From an uncultured Collinsella sp. (lineage in GTDB: Bacteria > Actinomycetota > Coriobacteriia > Coriobacteriales > Coriobacteriaceae), in assembly GCA_902470835.1 (NCBI GenBank), contig CABRHR010000048.1:1-15047 (forward strand): a DNA stretch of 15,047 bases, written 5' to 3'. The notes under the pieces were generated by a model. That model ran no database searches. It was not told the DNA's origin and worked only from the letters and a program-made list of their open reading frames with translations. Shown here piece by piece: positions 14,655 through 15,047 of the stretch. Numbering within the stretch: the stretch's first letter is position 1; every line of letters begins with the position of its first letter. Both the position numbers and the translations under genes were made by a program.

Positions 14655-14818
14655 TTTCGCGGCAAAGCCGCGAAAAAGCAAAGGGATAAGAAGCCGCAAC
14701 AACCACGCCCCCATCCATCCCCAAAGTAACGCGAGGTTTCGCGGCAAAGCCGCGAAACAGCGAAGGGGACGGAATACCCGACCAACTACGCCCTTCATCC
14801 GCCCACACAATCCGAGAA
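14655..14818. repeat. 82-bp tandem repeat built on a perfect hairpin
   Basis: Two adjacent copies start at 14655 and 14737. Each opens with TTTCGCGGC, AAA, GCCGCGAAA (a 9-bp perfect stem with a 3-base loop), then a degenerate stretch with AAGGG, ACGCCC and CATCC in the same order. A partial third copy may precede them (CATCC near 14618). The period is not a multiple of three, so the repeat is not coding in any constant frame. Confidence 0.75.
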
Positions 14819-14829
14819 CGTAGTCGTAG

Positions 14830-14952
14830 CAGGATCTGAGGGCCAACCTTCGCGGACACTCCGCAGGACGAAAGAACCCCCGCCGCACGTAGTGCGCAGC
14901 GGGGGTTCTTTCATGTCCGAGGACGTCCGCGAAGGTTAGCCCTCAGATCCTG
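14830..14952. repeat. 123-bp nested palindrome enclosing a terminator
   Basis: The 28-bp arms at 14830-14857 and 14925-14952 match at 27 of 28 positions; the odd one is a G-U wobble in minus-strand RNA. Inside are GGAC/GTCC (14866-14869 with 14915-14918) and the terminator hairpin at 14871-14911. The single difference between the arms argues against a simple fold-back artefact. Confidence 0.85.
14871..14911. terminator. Bidirectional rho-independent terminator
   Basis: AAAGAACCCCCGC and GCGGGGGTTCTTT form a perfect 13-bp stem, topped by GCAC/GTGC around GTA. Both strands end in a TTCTTT run, so it can act in either direction. It would close the partial gene at the right edge. Confidence 0.8.
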
Positions 14953-14963
14953 CGGCGGGAGAC

Positions 14964-15000
14964 CTAGGCCTCGTTGTACACCGTCTTGAGCTTCAGCAGG
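14964..15000 (-). CDS. 3' end of an unidentified gene, cut by the contig end
   Basis: Eleven codons ending in TAG (LLKLKTVYNEA) run on the minus strand into the adapter at 15001. Codon choice is GC-rich and plausible, and the terminator 53 bases downstream is where one would expect it. The fragment is too short to name. Its place upstream of carbamate kinase makes a carbamoyltransferase or another nitrogen-catabolism enzyme possible, but this is speculation. Confidence 0.45.
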
Positions 15001-15047
15001 CTGTCTCTTATACACATCTCCGAGCCCACGAGACGCTACGCTATCTC
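15001..15047. other. Sequencing adapter (Nextera), not genomic
   Basis: CTGTCTCTTATACACATCT is the Nextera mosaic end; CCGAGCCCACGAGAC (15020-15034) is the i7-side adapter; GCTACGCT (15035-15042) matches the N709 index; ATCTC begins the P7 tail. This should be trimmed. Confidence 0.97.

Noticed and set aside
14655..14758. CRISPR array
   Set aside because: Only two copies, with diverged rather than unique spacers and a period of 82 bases; no cas genes nearby.
14386..14823. Open frames on both strands across the AT-rich and repeat region
   Set aside because: They read through hairpin repeats whose period is not a multiple of three, have basic low-complexity translations and no convincing ribosome site.
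14268..14830. tRNA or other standard RNA gene in the long non-coding stretch
   Set aside because: No T-loop GGTTCGA-type sequence or cloverleaf arms could be found on either strand.

Overview
The window reads as GC-rich actinobacterial DNA. Gene density, codon use, protein types (LytTR two-component pairs, a UMF1-type MFS protein, an Arg/Gln-rich membrane-anchored C39-like protein, a carbamate kinase) and AT-rich intergenic patches suggest a gut member of the Coriobacteriia, most likely Collinsella or a relative. This placement is inference: there is no rRNA or marker gene in view. The last 47 bases (15001-15047) are not genomic. They match the Nextera mosaic end, the i7 adapter and an 8-base index, so the window ends at an untrimmed contig end.

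Layout. Every confident gene but one lies on the minus strand, so the transcribed order runs from right to left. From the right edge: the last 11 codons of an unidentified gene (14964-15000); a 123-bp nested palindrome holding a terminator; about 560 bp of non-coding DNA with an 82-bp tandem repeat built on a perfect hairpin and an AT-rich stretch; carbamate kinase (13305-14267) with its terminator; and an 85-bp MITE/REP-like element (13113-13197). That element supplies the stop codon of the only plus-strand gene, a membrane-anchored C39-like protein (12082-13116). Next come an APC-type amino-acid permease (10270-11721) and a metal-dependent amidohydrolase (8861-10138), probably one catabolic unit.

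The left half holds two paralogous LytS/LytR-type two-component systems. Pair 2 (kinase 7357-8742, regulator 6584-7318) is followed by a zinc-dependent phospholipase C-like protein (5547-6491) and a UMF1-type MFS transporter (4186-5445). Pair 1 (kinase 1487-2830, regulator 698-1414) is led by a GT2-type glycosyltransferase (2827-4014) whose stop overlaps the kinase start (ATGA), so all three are probably one transcript. A YfcE-type metallophosphoesterase (134-601) follows, then the possible start of another gene at the left edge.

How the genes may work together. The permease, amidohydrolase and carbamate kinase fit import and breakdown of a nitrogenous substrate, with ATP made from carbamoyl phosphate, but no carbamoyltransferase is visible. 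The LytTR pairs are membrane sensors with cytoplasmic transcription factors. Coupling of pair 1 to a glycosyltransferase suggests a cell-surface glycan or polysaccharide context. Minus-strand terminators recur between genes, and their imperfect pairs become G-U wobbles only in the minus-strand RNA, which fixes their direction. I found no tRNA, rRNA, CRISPR array or intact insertion sequence.
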